Source: Oscillibacter ruminantium GH1 (lineage in GTDB: Bacteria > Bacillota > Clostridia > Oscillospirales > Oscillospiraceae). Taken from it: a DNA stretch of 64,000 nt. The stretch covers positions 408,675-472,674 of the forward strand of contig NZ_DF158896.1 in the NCBI RefSeq assembly GCF_000307265.1. The letters run 5' to 3'. The notes beneath the pieces are model-generated. The model searched no databases. It was not told where the DNA came from and saw only the letters and a list, made by a program, of their open reading frames with translations. Every line of letters begins with the position of its first letter. Position 1 is the stretch's first letter. The position numbers were made by a program, and so were the translations under genes. Positions 52,786-62,213 of the stretch are shown piece by piece.

Positions 52786-54033
52786 TTATCTCCCAAAATA
52801 GCCCACCGGATGTACCGTATGGTCATCCTTTGGATTAATGCTGCCAAGAATCGGATCTGTTTTCAAAATAGCTCGCTGGATACTAAGATAACCATATCGC
52901 TGCCGGAGTGCATCGACTGATCGGTCAATGCGCTCCCACTTGTCCCGACGCTGATCGTCTTGATACAGTGACATCTGTGCGTACTCGTACGCCTCCACCA
53001 GACCGCTACCACGAATGCCGATGCTGCGAATCGGTTTATTCCATTGGTAGTTGGTACGGAACAAAGCGTAGGCCACGTCCGCCAGTTCTGCGCTGGAGCA
53101 GCTGGGCGACGGCAGCTTCCGCTGGCGAGTAAAAGATTGCAGTGTCGTATTGCGGACGTACACTTCTACCACTGTACAGCGGGAGGCCAGCTCACGCATT
53201 CGGCAACATACGCTCTCCGCCAGCAGAATCAGCATCAAGCGAACATCTTCATTGCAGATAAGATCCTTTGGCGTGGTGGCACTGTTTCCCACGGACTTCA
53301 CGGCGGGGATATGCTCCGTGGTCTGCACCGGAGTAATATCCCGGCCATTGGCAAAGGTGTGCAGGATGACGCCCATCTTTCCCAGCCTGCGGTGGAGAAA
53401 CTCCACCGGCGCGTCTGCCAGCGCTCCAATTGTACGAATACCAACGCGGTTGAGCTTTTCCCGCGTGGCAGGCCCCACATACAGCAGGTCTTCCACCGGA
53501 AGCGGATAGACAATATCGCAATAATTATCCTGCTCTATCCGCGTGACGGCGTCTGGCTTTTTGTAGTCGCTTCCCAGCTTGGCAGTGATCTTGTTGTCAG
53601 CCACTCCAATGCTGGCGGTAATGCCCAGCTCAAACTTAATGCGGCGGCTGATCTGCTCCGCAATTTTGACCGCGCTGCCAAAAAGAGCGGTGCTTCCGGT
53701 GACATCCAGCCACGCTTCATCTAAGCCAAAGGGTTCAATCTGGTTGGTGTAGTCGGCGTAAATCTCTCTTGCCATTTTGCTGAAGCGTATATACTCCGGC
53801 ATATCAGGCGGCAACGTCACCAGATCCGGGCAGCACTGCTTTGCCTGCCAGATAGCCATCCCGGTTTTCACGCCGCGAGGTTTTGCCAGATAGTTCGCCG
53901 TTAGCACAATTCCATGGCGATCCTCCTGACTGCCGCAGACCGCAAGGGGTCTGTTCCGCAGCTCCGGATGCCGCTGCATCTCCACAGATGCGTAAAAACA
54001 ATTCTGATCTACATGAAGAATTTTACGTGTCAT
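52786..54033 (-). CDS. Y-family DNA polymerase (DinB/UmuC-like)
   Basis: A 415-residue translesion polymerase. Catalytic Asp lies in MTRKILHVDQNCFYASVEM, the second acidic pair in EPFGLDEAWLDVTGS, and GIADNKITAKLGSDYKKPDA and LPVEDLLYVGPATREKLNRVGI follow (read in blocks), as in Pol IV. The first motif is VDQNCFYASVE rather than VDMDAFYA, a form seen in the UmuC-like branch of Firmicutes. The ATG at 54033 has GAAGG upstream. It lies on an SOS-type promoter (see 54094). Confidence 0.92.
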   Translation of the reverse strand: MTRKILHVDQNCFYASVEMQRHPELRNRPLAVCGSQEDRHGIVLTANYLAKPRGVKTGMAIWQAKQCCPDLVTLPPDMPEYIRFSKMAREIYADYTNQIEPFGLDEAWLDVTGSTALFGSAVKIAEQISRRIKFELGITASIGVADNKITAKLGSDYKKPDAVTRIEQDNYCDIVYPLPVEDLLYVGPATREKLNRVGIRTIGALADAPVEFLHRRLGKMGVILHTFANGRDITPVQTTEHIPAVKSVGNSATTPKDLICNEDVRLMLILLAESVCCRMRELASRCTVVEVYVRNTTLQSFTRQRKLPSPSCSSAELADVAYALFRTNYQWNKPIRSIGIRGSGLVEAYEYAQMSLYQDDQRRDKWERIDRSVDALRQRYGYLSIQRAILKTDPILGSINPKDDHTVHPVGYFGR

Positions 54034-54093
54034 ATTGAACCTTCTCATTTTTGCATTCCTTCGGACTGCGCTCCCTTCGTGCCTTACCATAGT

Positions 54094-54107
54094 AGTACAT
54101 ATGTTCT
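54094..54107. promoter_or_regulatory. Candidate LexA (SOS) box
   Basis: AGTACATATGTTCT at 54094-54107 is one base from the palindrome AGAACATATGTTCT. It lies between the divergent polymerase and SRAP genes, so one LexA dimer could control both. Confidence 0.65.
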
Positions 54108-54222
54108 AAGACTTCAAGAGGTACTTTTTGCTATTTTTGCTTGCTGCAATAGATGTCTGCCAAATGTGCTATACTATATCCGGTATAAAAATTATGTAAG
54201 CACCGGCAAGGAGGGAAGAAGG

Positions 54223-54804
54223 ATGTGTGGAAGGTATCAGTTCACGGCGGAGCAGTGCGAAGAAATTCAGAAAATTGTTCAAGAGGTGGAACAACGCTGT
54301 GGAAGGAATGCGTGGAAACCAGATGAGATATGCCCATCAGTGCAAGCGCCCGTTTTGGTGGAACGGCAGGGCAAAACAACAGCGGATCTTATGCGGTGGG
54401 GATTCCATACCCAGAAGTCACTAGTCATCAACGCCCGCGCAGAAAGCGTAGAGGAAAAGCCTCTGTTTCGGAACAGCGTACTCACGCAACGCTGCATTAT
54501 CCCCGCCACTGGATTCTTTGAATGGAATACGGACAAGCGAAAGCATCTCTTCCATCTACCCGATGCTGAGCCAATTTATATGGCCGGTATCTATGACCAA
54601 CGACAGGGTGAAGATTGCTATTGCATTCTGACCACGGAGGCAAACGAATCGGTACGTGGTATCCACCCACGGATGCCGTTGGTACTGGAAAAAGATGAAA
54701 TAAACAGTTGGATGATAGATCCGGCTGCCTATCAAATGTTACTCAAAAAAACACCGCCGCAGTTTCTAGCCACGGCGGTTGACAATCAAACATCGCTTTG
54801 GTAA
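54223..54804 (+). CDS. SOS response-associated peptidase (SRAP/YedK family)
   Basis: A 193-residue protein that forms a covalent thiazolidine link with abasic sites in single-stranded DNA. Catalytic Cys2 is in MCGRY; INARAESVEEKPLFR and RCIIPATGFFEW are the other signature blocks, with the active-site His in GIHPRMPLVL. AAGAAGG precedes the start. It is divergent from the translesion polymerase and both belong to DNA-damage tolerance. Confidence 0.93.
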   Translation: MCGRYQFTAEQCEEIQKIVQEVEQRCGRNAWKPDEICPSVQAPVLVERQGKTTADLMRWGFHTQKSLVINARAESVEEKPLFRNSVLTQRCIIPATGFFEWNTDKRKHLFHLPDAEPIYMAGIYDQRQGEDCYCILTTEANESVRGIHPRMPLVLEKDEINSWMIDPAAYQMLLKKTPPQFLATAVDNQTSLW

Positions 54805-54999
54805 TTGTGCGCCCTTGGGACTAAAACTGTCCAAGGGCGCTTTTCTTGTTGATATTGGCGTTATTTTGGTGTATCCTAATTTTGGTAATTCAAACATACC
54901 GTTGTAGTCCCATTATAGCAATTATGAGAAGTTGATTTCCTATGAGTAGGGAGATTTCCATGTTAAAAGGTACATTTAAAAATAGATGGGTGGGACGGT

Positions 55000-57318
55000 A
55001 TGTTTGACTTATCCAATCTGAATGATTACGAATTTGAGATACTATGCAAGGATATAATGCAGGAGTTGCTTGCTGAGGAGTTATTTACCTTTTCGCGTGG
55101 GATCGATGCAGGTGTTGACATTTGTGATAAGGCGAACCCCCCCACAATAATAATTCAAGCCAAACACTATGCGGGAAGTACATACTCTCAACTTAAATCT
55201 TCGCTTAAAAAAGAAGTCACAAAAATTCAACGACATCATCCAAAGAAATACTTCGTTTGTACAAGTCAAAGTCTAACCAGAAAAGATAAGCAGGAAATCA
55301 TCGAGATGTTTGATGAGTTTATGCCTGATATTTCTCACGTGATAGATAAAAGTGATATCAACAGTTTCCTTGAAGATGAGCAAAACAAGGACATAATTGT
55401 AAAAAATTATAAACTTTGGTTATGTGCATCAAATGTCATATCACTTGTCAACAACCAAAATGTTTTTATTGATTGCTCCGAACTCATGCTTGATATCAAA
55501 GAGCAAATAAAGTTGTTCGTCGAGACGCAGTCATACCACGATGCAATAAAAAGGCTTCGTCAAGATAATATCATCATTATCATTGGCGCACCTGGCGTTG
55601 GTAAGAGCACCGTATCAAAAATGCTGCTCTTGTACTATGCCGATAAAGATTATAAAGTTCGATATGTAACCAACAACAATATTTCAGAAGTAAAGCGGTC
55701 ACTTAGTCTAGCTCCAAATAAAAAAGAAATTGTTCTTTTAGATGATTTCCTTGGACAGCATTATCTTAACTTAAAAGATTCGCAGCCCAATGAATTGAAA
55801 ACACTCATATCATTTGTTACCAGAAGCAAAAGTAAAAAACTGATACTTAATAGTCGAGTTACTATTTTGAATGAAGCGGCGCAAGCCTACCTGACTTTCA
55901 GGGAAATAATGGTCAGGTATGAGCAGAATAAGTATCTGCTTGATTTAGACAAGATGTCATCTTTGGAGAAAGCAAAAATTCTATACAACCATCTTTACTT
56001 CAATGGGTTGCCACAGGAATACTTGTCCCAAGTGAAGCGAAACAAGGGATACCTAAGGATAGTTAATCATGTAAATTACAACCCTCGAGTTATTGAATAT
56101 GTCACACAAAAGCATAACTATGGGACTGTTCCTAGTGGGGATTATCTTCAATATATTATTAGGAAACTTGACAATCCAGAAGATGTCTGGAAGGATGAGT
56201 TCCGAAATAGATTGGATATGAGCGATCGGGTTCTCATGAATACACTATATTCACTCTCTGATACGACAGTTGATAACACCGTATTGGAACGTGCTTTCAA
56301 TGAGCGAATTATCCGAGAGGCGAAGTGCGATACATCGGTTAATCAATACAAGGAATCTGTAATTCGCTTAACAGATTCCCTAATCAAAAATGTTGATGAT
56401 GGAGGAGCAGTTAAGATCGCAGCAATAAATCCATCAGTCAATGATTACCTTTATTCGGAAATAGCATCAAATCCAAACGAGCAGATGGCGATAATAGACA
56501 ATGCTGTGTTTTATGAGCAGATTTTCAGAGCACTAAAATCTGATACAGCAAAGTTGCATTACAGGAAAAAACTATATTCCTATAATTTCCTGGAAATGGA
56601 TACATTGAAAAGCAACGCATTTTTCTACTTTTTGAAGAGCATTGTCGAGTTGCATATTCTGGATAGTTCATTAGAACGCAAAGCTAAAATTTCATTGGAA
56701 CGCGCATATGGAAGCTTGAGCTATCAGGACAGAGATGAATATGGCCGAATATTGCAAAAGCTTTACTCTGGTGAATACTGTGAATTTTATAAACTTCACA
56801 ATACATTTCTGTCATCAGAAAAAATGTTTTATATCCTTAAGCCGCTTACACTAGATGATGCAATCGAGTTAATAAGCGCAATCATGGATGACTACAACGT
56901 TTCTGATGATGAAAAACTAACAGAAGTATTTAAAAATCAACTCATTGACAAAATTTCAGATCATGTTCGAGATGAGTTGTCAGACGAACTCGCAGATGTG
57001 GTTTCTCTTGTGATTGATAAAGCCGAAAGAGAAGATATTGAAGGATTTATGAATGAAACTACCACATTTTTGGAAGATGCTGTATGGTCAGAGTTAGAAG
57101 ATTTAGCTTACCAAAAAATCAAAGATCATATCACCAATATTAACGGGGCGATTGATATTGGTGATAAGGATTTTGATGTGTCTGATATGTGCTATTATCT
57201 TGATATTTCAGATAGCATAACATCTGCTTTAAAAGCAGATTATGACGAAGACGATGATAGAAGGTATAGCCATTCTGAATCCGATACCTCGCTTATTGTA
57301 GCAATGTTTGAAAGGTGA
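55000..57318 (+). CDS. Mrr-like nuclease fused to a STAND-type NTPase (candidate anti-phage protein)
   Basis: A 772-residue protein. Residues 1-110 resemble a restriction endonuclease (Mrr-like): helix YEFEILCKDIM, then RGIDAGVDI with Asp40 and IIIQAKHY with the Q-x-K pair (Gln53, Lys55). A P-loop NTPase follows, GAPGVGKS at 196-203 and Walker B VLLDDFLG at about 245-252; the DDFLG form is typical of the nSTAND3 group. From about 350 to 772 the protein is helical, a likely sensor part. This build (nuclease, STAND ATPase, sensor) matches AVAST-like defence. No known Avs was identified. The DNA is much more AT-rich than the chromosome to its left. Confidence 0.75.
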   Translation: MFDLSNLNDYEFEILCKDIMQELLAEELFTFSRGIDAGVDICDKANPPTIIIQAKHYAGSTYSQLKSSLKKEVTKIQRHHPKKYFVCTSQSLTRKDKQEIIEMFDEFMPDISHVIDKSDINSFLEDEQNKDIIVKNYKLWLCASNVISLVNNQNVFIDCSELMLDIKEQIKLFVETQSYHDAIKRLRQDNIIIIIGAPGVGKSTVSKMLLLYYADKDYKVRYVTNNNISEVKRSLSLAPNKKEIVLLDDFLGQHYLNLKDSQPNELKTLISFVTRSKSKKLILNSRVTILNEAAQAYLTFREIMVRYEQNKYLLDLDKMSSLEKAKILYNHLYFNGLPQEYLSQVKRNKGYLRIVNHVNYNPRVIEYVTQKHNYGTVPSGDYLQYIIRKLDNPEDVWKDEFRNRLDMSDRVLMNTLYSLSDTTVDNTVLERAFNERIIREAKCDTSVNQYKESVIRLTDSLIKNVDDGGAVKIAAINPSVNDYLYSEIASNPNEQMAIIDNAVFYEQIFRALKSDTAKLHYRKKLYSYNFLEMDTLKSNAFFYFLKSIVELHILDSSLERKAKISLERAYGSLSYQDRDEYGRILQKLYSGEYCEFYKLHNTFLSSEKMFYILKPLTLDDAIELISAIMDDYNVSDDEKLTEVFKNQLIDKISDHVRDELSDELADVVSLVIDKAEREDIEGFMNETTTFLEDAVWSELEDLAYQKIKDHITNINGAIDIGDKDFDVSDMCYYLDISDSITSALKADYDEDDDRRYSHSESDTSLIVAMFER

Positions 57319-57366
57319 TTCTTTTGACTGGTCAAAACGAACAGTAATAAATAAACTAAGATTCCC

Positions 57367-57402
57367 ATTATGTTTATTGGACAGGCTTGTTGTAGCAATT
57401 AG
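57367..57402. repeat. Intergenic repeat, related to 63772
   Basis: TTATGTTTATTGGACAGGCT then TGTTGTAGCAATTAG; the corresponding stretch at 63772-63805 reads TAATGTTTAAATGGACAAGC and then TAATTGTAGCAATAC. About 29 of 35 positions agree with one gap, in non-coding DNA at the two sides of the island. Confidence 0.6.
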
Positions 57403-57482
57403 ACACAGTTCATCAAATGGTAGATAAGTTTCATCATACGCAGTTCAATAGTTAATAATTATAGACTAAAATGGAGGTATAT

Positions 57483-59101
57483 ATGAAGAAAATATCTGAC
57501 TTGGATTTTGGTTATGGTGATGCATCCAATTATCGCAACAGTCAAAAATATCGTGACTTTTTCTCGACTGTATTTGTAAAGGACGAAAAACTTGAACGTT
57601 TAATGCGTGAGGACACTTATTTCTTGATTGGTGACAAGGGAACGGGGAAAACTGCATATGCCGTTTTTCTTGAAAATTATGATTATAGCAATACGCAATC
57701 TAAAGTCGTTAATTTGGAATCCACCGATTATAAAATTTTTATGAAATTGCGAAACTTGGGATTTTTGCAGTTGTCAGATTACTCTCGTGTCTGGAAGATT
57801 ATTTTGCTTATGATTATGTCCAAGCTAATTAGCAAGCAGGATATAGCAGAATTCGGTCCCAAAAGGTCTGCACAATTTGAATCTTTGAGGGATAGCATTG
57901 ACAGCTACTATGATAATGCATTTATACCCGAAATTGCTACCACTTTTAAATACATTTTTGATAATGCTTGTTCTGGTGAGGCTGGCATGAAATTTGCGGC
58001 GTTGGGCCTTCTGGGAGAGCTGAAAGCTTCTGCTAGCCAACGAATCAGCGACGAGAAAACTCTTCAAAAATTTCAGAACAATCTTTTAGATATGGAAAGA
58101 GAGTTTAGAGAGGCGTTTTCCAGACTCAAAATTAAAAAAATAAATTTCTATTTATAGACAGTATTGATATAAAAGTCGATGATTTTTCGGATAATGAGTA
58201 TAAAGCCTGCATCCAAGGATTGGCAACTGCAATCTGGGAAGTAAATACATCCGTGTTCCGATCAATGCCGGAATCTGACGGCTTTTTAAAAGTTATACTA
58301 TCAATTAGAACAGATATGTTCCCACAGCTTGCCCTCCACAATCAGGCAAATAAAGTTCGAGATAATGGTGTTCTTTTGGATTGGCGTACAACATATGAAA
58401 ATTATAGAGATTCAGCGCTATTTAATCTGTGTAATAATTTGCTTTCTTATCAAAACGAAGGATTGTCCGCGAATGAGTATTGGGATTATTATTTCCCTTG
58501 GTTTACCGATAGCACAAATTATCAAAAAAGAGTTCATGATGACTCTTTTATTAACTGTCTCAGACTCTCGCTCTCCAGGCCAAGAGATTTTATTTCTATC
58601 ATGAAAGCTATTCAAGCCAGATGTGAAAAAACAACTCAGCAATCTGACTTGGACCAATTTAATAATAATGATACCCAAAACGAAATTTCTAATTATTATA
58701 TTGATGAAGCTCGCGATTGGTGCCTCCATAAATTTTCTCCAGAAGGGTTTAGTACCGTACTATTTTTCTTTCAATTTCTCAATGGAAAGTCTAAGTTTAC
58801 GTACACAGAATATATGAATTCTTACACAGATTACACGCAACAGGTTTCAGAAAGAAATATGGAACTTATTGATGCAATCTTGTCTCCTGATGACTTTTTA
58901 CAATTACTTTATGACCTGAATATGATTTGCTATTATGATAGAACTCACGATGGAAAAGAGTTTTTTAGATTCTGCTATCGCGAGAGAGAGATTTATCATC
59001 TGGAGCCAAAAGTGAAACTGAAATCTGTTTATGGTGTGCATTACGCTCTACTCAAAGCGCTGAATCTTGGACGAAATAGTACACCTATTTTGGATGATTG
59101 A
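57483..59101 (+). pseudogene. P-loop ATPase, Sll1717 (FunZ)-like, frameshifted at an A7 run
   Basis: The first frame (57483-58157) starts MKKISDLDFGYGDASNYRNS and has Walker A GDKGTGKT at residues 50-57, as in Sll1717-type ATPases. It stops at 58157 just after seven A residues (58134-58140). One frame back, the sequence goes on as FLFIDSIDIKVDDFSDNEYK, a Walker B (LFIDS), and remains open to 59101. One extra base gives a 539-residue protein. So either a one-base deletion inactivated it, or slippage on A7 restores it. It follows the STAND gene by 164 bp and may be part of a defence cassette. Confidence 0.75.
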
Positions 59102-59303
59102 AAGGAGTTACTGTAAAGAACCCCTGAATCGAATTCATTGTTTTGAAATAATATAAAAAGTTGCCCACTATACGCGGAATAATGGGCAGCCCAGAGCATT
59201 CTCCAGACTTCGCTTAATGTTTATGATGGATATATAGAAAATGCACTTAAGTTGATGAGGCGATAAACCGGAATTTGATTGTTTACTGAAAGGGAAAATC
59301 TAT

Positions 59304-59795
59304 ATGAAAATACGAATCAACACTTTATGGAGAGTGCCAGTTTTCTGCCTTGCCTCCAGTTGGATTAGCTTTTATCTCAGCGTTTATTTAGGAAGGTTTT
59401 TCTTTATAGTAAAAACCGTAGGCGTTGATGGGGTGATTGAAGTTTCTGCCGATCCTCTCCGCTCTGCAATTTTTAACGGAGGACTGTTTTTGATAGTACT
59501 GTTATTGGGAGGCTTATGGGCTTTTCGCACTATGACAAGAGCGGAGATTACCGTTTCTGCAACCATTATCTCTGCTGTTTATTTATCCCTAACCCTAATG
59601 CAACTATATCTACCAAACTTTCCAGTATCCATCAGCGTTGAATTGGCGACCTTCCAGAACTGGATTAGCATTTTGAGTTCCGGTTTATTGAAGATACTAG
59701 ATCGTTTTAACCTTTCTGTACTGTCAGCAAACCTTGCACCATTTCTTTTTGTACCATTTGGAAGAAAAGTGATTCAGTCAAGCAACCAAATATAA
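59304..59795 (+). CDS. Membrane protein of unknown function
   Basis: A 163-residue hydrophobic protein with about four segments (VFCLASSWISFYLSVYLGRF, then NGGLFLIVLLLGGLWAF and ITVSATIISAVYLSLTLMQLY in pieces). The ribosome site is AAAGGGAAAAT. No family recognised; it stands alone between two gaps with the GCTTCGC-type repeats. Confidence 0.6.
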   Translation: MKIRINTLWRVPVFCLASSWISFYLSVYLGRFFFIVKTVGVDGVIEVSADPLRSAIFNGGLFLIVLLLGGLWAFRTMTRAEITVSATIISAVYLSLTLMQLYLPNFPVSISVELATFQNWISILSSGLLKILDRFNLSVLSANLAPFLFVPFGRKVIQSSNQI

Positions 59796-60011
59796 CCTCG
59801 GATTTGTCAAGTATAATCTAAGTGTTTTGAGCTTCGCAGTATGTTTAAGATGAGCTACCAAGCATACAGATAATAAGAAATATAATCATGGTAAAATTTT
59901 TGAATTGCATATATGTTAAGAAAACGGGCGGAAATGGTAAGTATGGTTGGTGGAGTATGTCCTTATCAAAATGTATAATAATACTATAGAAACTGATAAG
60001 GAGGGAAAATT

Positions 60012-60476
60012 GTGAATTTAGGAAACAGTTTATTTCAAGCAAGAAAGAAAATCGGGCTTTCTTAAGAAGATATAGCCGAAAAGTTGGGTGTAAGCAGGCA
60101 GACAATTTCGAAATGGGAGACAGATGAAACAATACCTGATATTTACCAATCTAAAAAAATGGCGATGTTATATAAGGTGTCATTAGATGAGCTTATTAAC
60201 TTTAACATTGAGATAAAGGAAATACAGGAAATTATAAAAAAATCCGACGAAAAAGCAGAAGCAAAAATAGATTGGACAAAAGCGTGGGCTCAAAAGTATC
60301 AAATTCTGGTTCAATACCAAGATACGGTAAATATTTCTAATTTTGCTTCACGGTTAAATGCGATGCTGGATAAATTAAGGGAATCATATAATTTCAGTGA
60401 ACAAGATGCGGTTTTAGTTTTAAAAGACATTTTATATATCGTTTGGAAAAATGGAAAGAGCTATTCAAGAAAATAA
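60012..60476 (+). pseudogene. XRE family repressor with nonsense codon
   Basis: A GTG start at 60012 behind AAGGAGGG opens NLGNSLFQARKKIGLS, then a TAA at 60063-60065 where a Gln (CAA) is expected, then EDIAEKLGVSRQTISKWETD and a helical tail to 60476 (154 codons in all). A single C-to-T change explains it. The HTH would otherwise be complete. Restart at GTG 60084 would drop the first two helices of the domain, so a DNA-binding product is unlikely. Confidence 0.8.
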
Positions 60477-60615
60477 ATTCCAGCTTATCTATGAATATTA
60501 CGTGCATAACCTGTAGAACTATGAGTTTCCCATTATATTTAACGGAGGCATATTAAAGCTTATTTATATTTAGCGTGGAACGACAAATTGGAGTTTATGG
60601 AATGGAGGTGTAGCT

Positions 60616-61380
60616 TTGGAGAGGGTCAAACGCTTGGATCGCTACCAAAAGGGAGTCCTGCTTCTTATGATCGCCGTGGTTCTTGCGTTTACAGTGATCT
60701 ATCCCATGACTATCGCCCGAGAGGGCTTTGCATATGAGAATACCATCCTTATCCCAGCTCAGGAAAATGGCAATACTGTATATTCCGGCAAGATCCAGGG
60801 AAAGCAGACTAGCTTTACAGTGTATGCAGATAAAACGGTGGAGTTCCAATACGGCGATAAAATCTACGGTCCCTATACCGCCAAGGAGGACCCGACCGCC
60901 ATCCCGAAAGATAGTGAGATGGGAGAGTATATGACTGGCGTAGAGCTTCGTCAGGGAGAAAAAATTCTATTTCGTGGAGGCATCTTGGATCAGGGAGAAT
61001 ACCGATGGCTATACAACGAGGATGGGAGTATTGAAAACATAGCTTTTTCGGTGACGACAGGCAATGGAATTGCAATGGACGAAAACGGGAATATAATTGA
61101 CCCAATGGAGCCGTCCGCTTCTGCCATACTTGGTTTGTTGAATAGCCCTGAGCTGACGCATAAAGGTGAATGGCTTGCATGGTTCGGAGGTGTATTTGTC
61201 TGCATTGTCACAGCGATTTCTATTTTGTTTGCAGATGAGCTGTTCCGTTGGAATTTAGCCTTCCAAATTCGCAATGTAGACCGGGCGGAACCATCTGACT
61301 GGGAAATTGCAGGTAGGTATATCACATGGACTGTGCTACCAATTGTGGCAATGATACTCTTTGTCATGGGCCTTCAATAA
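60616..61380 (+). CDS. Membrane protein with extracellular beta-rich domain
   Basis: A 254-residue protein, TTG start at 60616 behind GGAGGTG. One N-terminal helix (GVLLLMIAVVLAFTVIYPM), a polar outside region of about 140 residues with Tyr/Gly-rich strands (TVEFQYGDKIYGPYT), then two helices near the C-terminus (WFGGVFVCIVTAISILFADE and WTVLPIVAMILFVMG). Unrecognised; gut Firmicutes have similar predicted proteins. Confidence 0.65.
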   Translation: MERVKRLDRYQKGVLLLMIAVVLAFTVIYPMTIAREGFAYENTILIPAQENGNTVYSGKIQGKQTSFTVYADKTVEFQYGDKIYGPYTAKEDPTAIPKDSEMGEYMTGVELRQGEKILFRGGILDQGEYRWLYNEDGSIENIAFSVTTGNGIAMDENGNIIDPMEPSASAILGLLNSPELTHKGEWLAWFGGVFVCIVTAISILFADELFRWNLAFQIRNVDRAEPSDWEIAGRYITWTVLPIVAMILFVMGLQ

Positions 61381-61590
61381 CTCAATTTCAGTTTGTCGTG
61401 AAGATTATGAGCACAAGATAAGGGGGTGCGGACGAAAGTTGGACTGTTCATGGCCATAGCAGGAGGCAGGTATGTCGTGGTTTAATTAATTGGTGATTTG
61501 TATGACCACCATATTTCGCAAAAGGCGGCTACTGCGAAGCAGGAAGCAGTCAGATAAATCGAACTTTAGACGTTTTTTGGAAGTGATGTA

Positions 61591-62085
61591 ATGGAAAAAT
61601 ATAAGTCATGGAGTGGACTTAGCAAACAGCTTACCGACAGCTTGTGTGATGCCTTAAAAAGTAGAATTACTTTTTTCCTGACAAGATATCATTCCGTTCA
61701 TGATTCTTATGGCCGTGCAGCGATTCGGCTGGACGGAAAGGAACTTGTGGTTTTTTCTTGGGTCGAGATGTATCATCAGGAAGCTGATACATCAGAACTT
61801 TGGAAAGTAGATAGGCAAAGGCCTTATGATGAGATGGTGGAAGAATTAAAGCCTAAATGGGATGCGGATTGTACGTACAGTGAAATGGATTTTTTAGACG
61901 CAGCTCTCACATTTCGCAATATGTCGATTAAAGACGCCTTGGACTCGGAGAATTACATCATAAAAATTCTTGTCATTCTGGACAAGCGCATTGGAAAGAG
62001 AACTTTGGATCAAATAAAAACGGCAAATGAATACTTACAATATCCCCCTTGGGTTCAACAGTTTTATCATCTGAGATTGTCATAA
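61591..62085 (+). CDS. SF0329-like protein
   Basis: A 164-residue soluble protein, MEKYKSWSGLSKQLTDSLCD, then TRYHSVHDSYGRAAIRLDGK and FRNMSIKDALDSENYIIKIL. The pattern resembles proteins named SF0329 in databases, of unknown function; this is memory only. The ribosome site is weak (GGAAGTGATGTA). It is flanked by non-coding gaps of about 200 and 130 bp. Confidence 0.6.
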   Translation: MEKYKSWSGLSKQLTDSLCDALKSRITFFLTRYHSVHDSYGRAAIRLDGKELVVFSWVEMYHQEADTSELWKVDRQRPYDEMVEELKPKWDADCTYSEMDFLDAALTFRNMSIKDALDSENYIIKILVILDKRIGKRTLDQIKTANEYLQYPPWVQQFYHLRLS

Positions 62086-62213
62086 TGATAAATTTCCGTT
62101 TGTCCGGCTGATTTGCTTCGCAATGTTGCGCTAAGATGAACTTGTGGTATTTTGGCTTGCTAGCTGCACAGTTTGTTTATACAGGATAATCTCAACAGGT
62201 AAGGAGTACTAAA

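Noticed and set aside
58134..58140. Programmed frameshift as the firm explanation for the ATPase break
   Set aside because: The A7 run is slippery, but no downstream stimulating structure was recognised and a simple one-base deletion or read error explains the data; kept as a possibility only.
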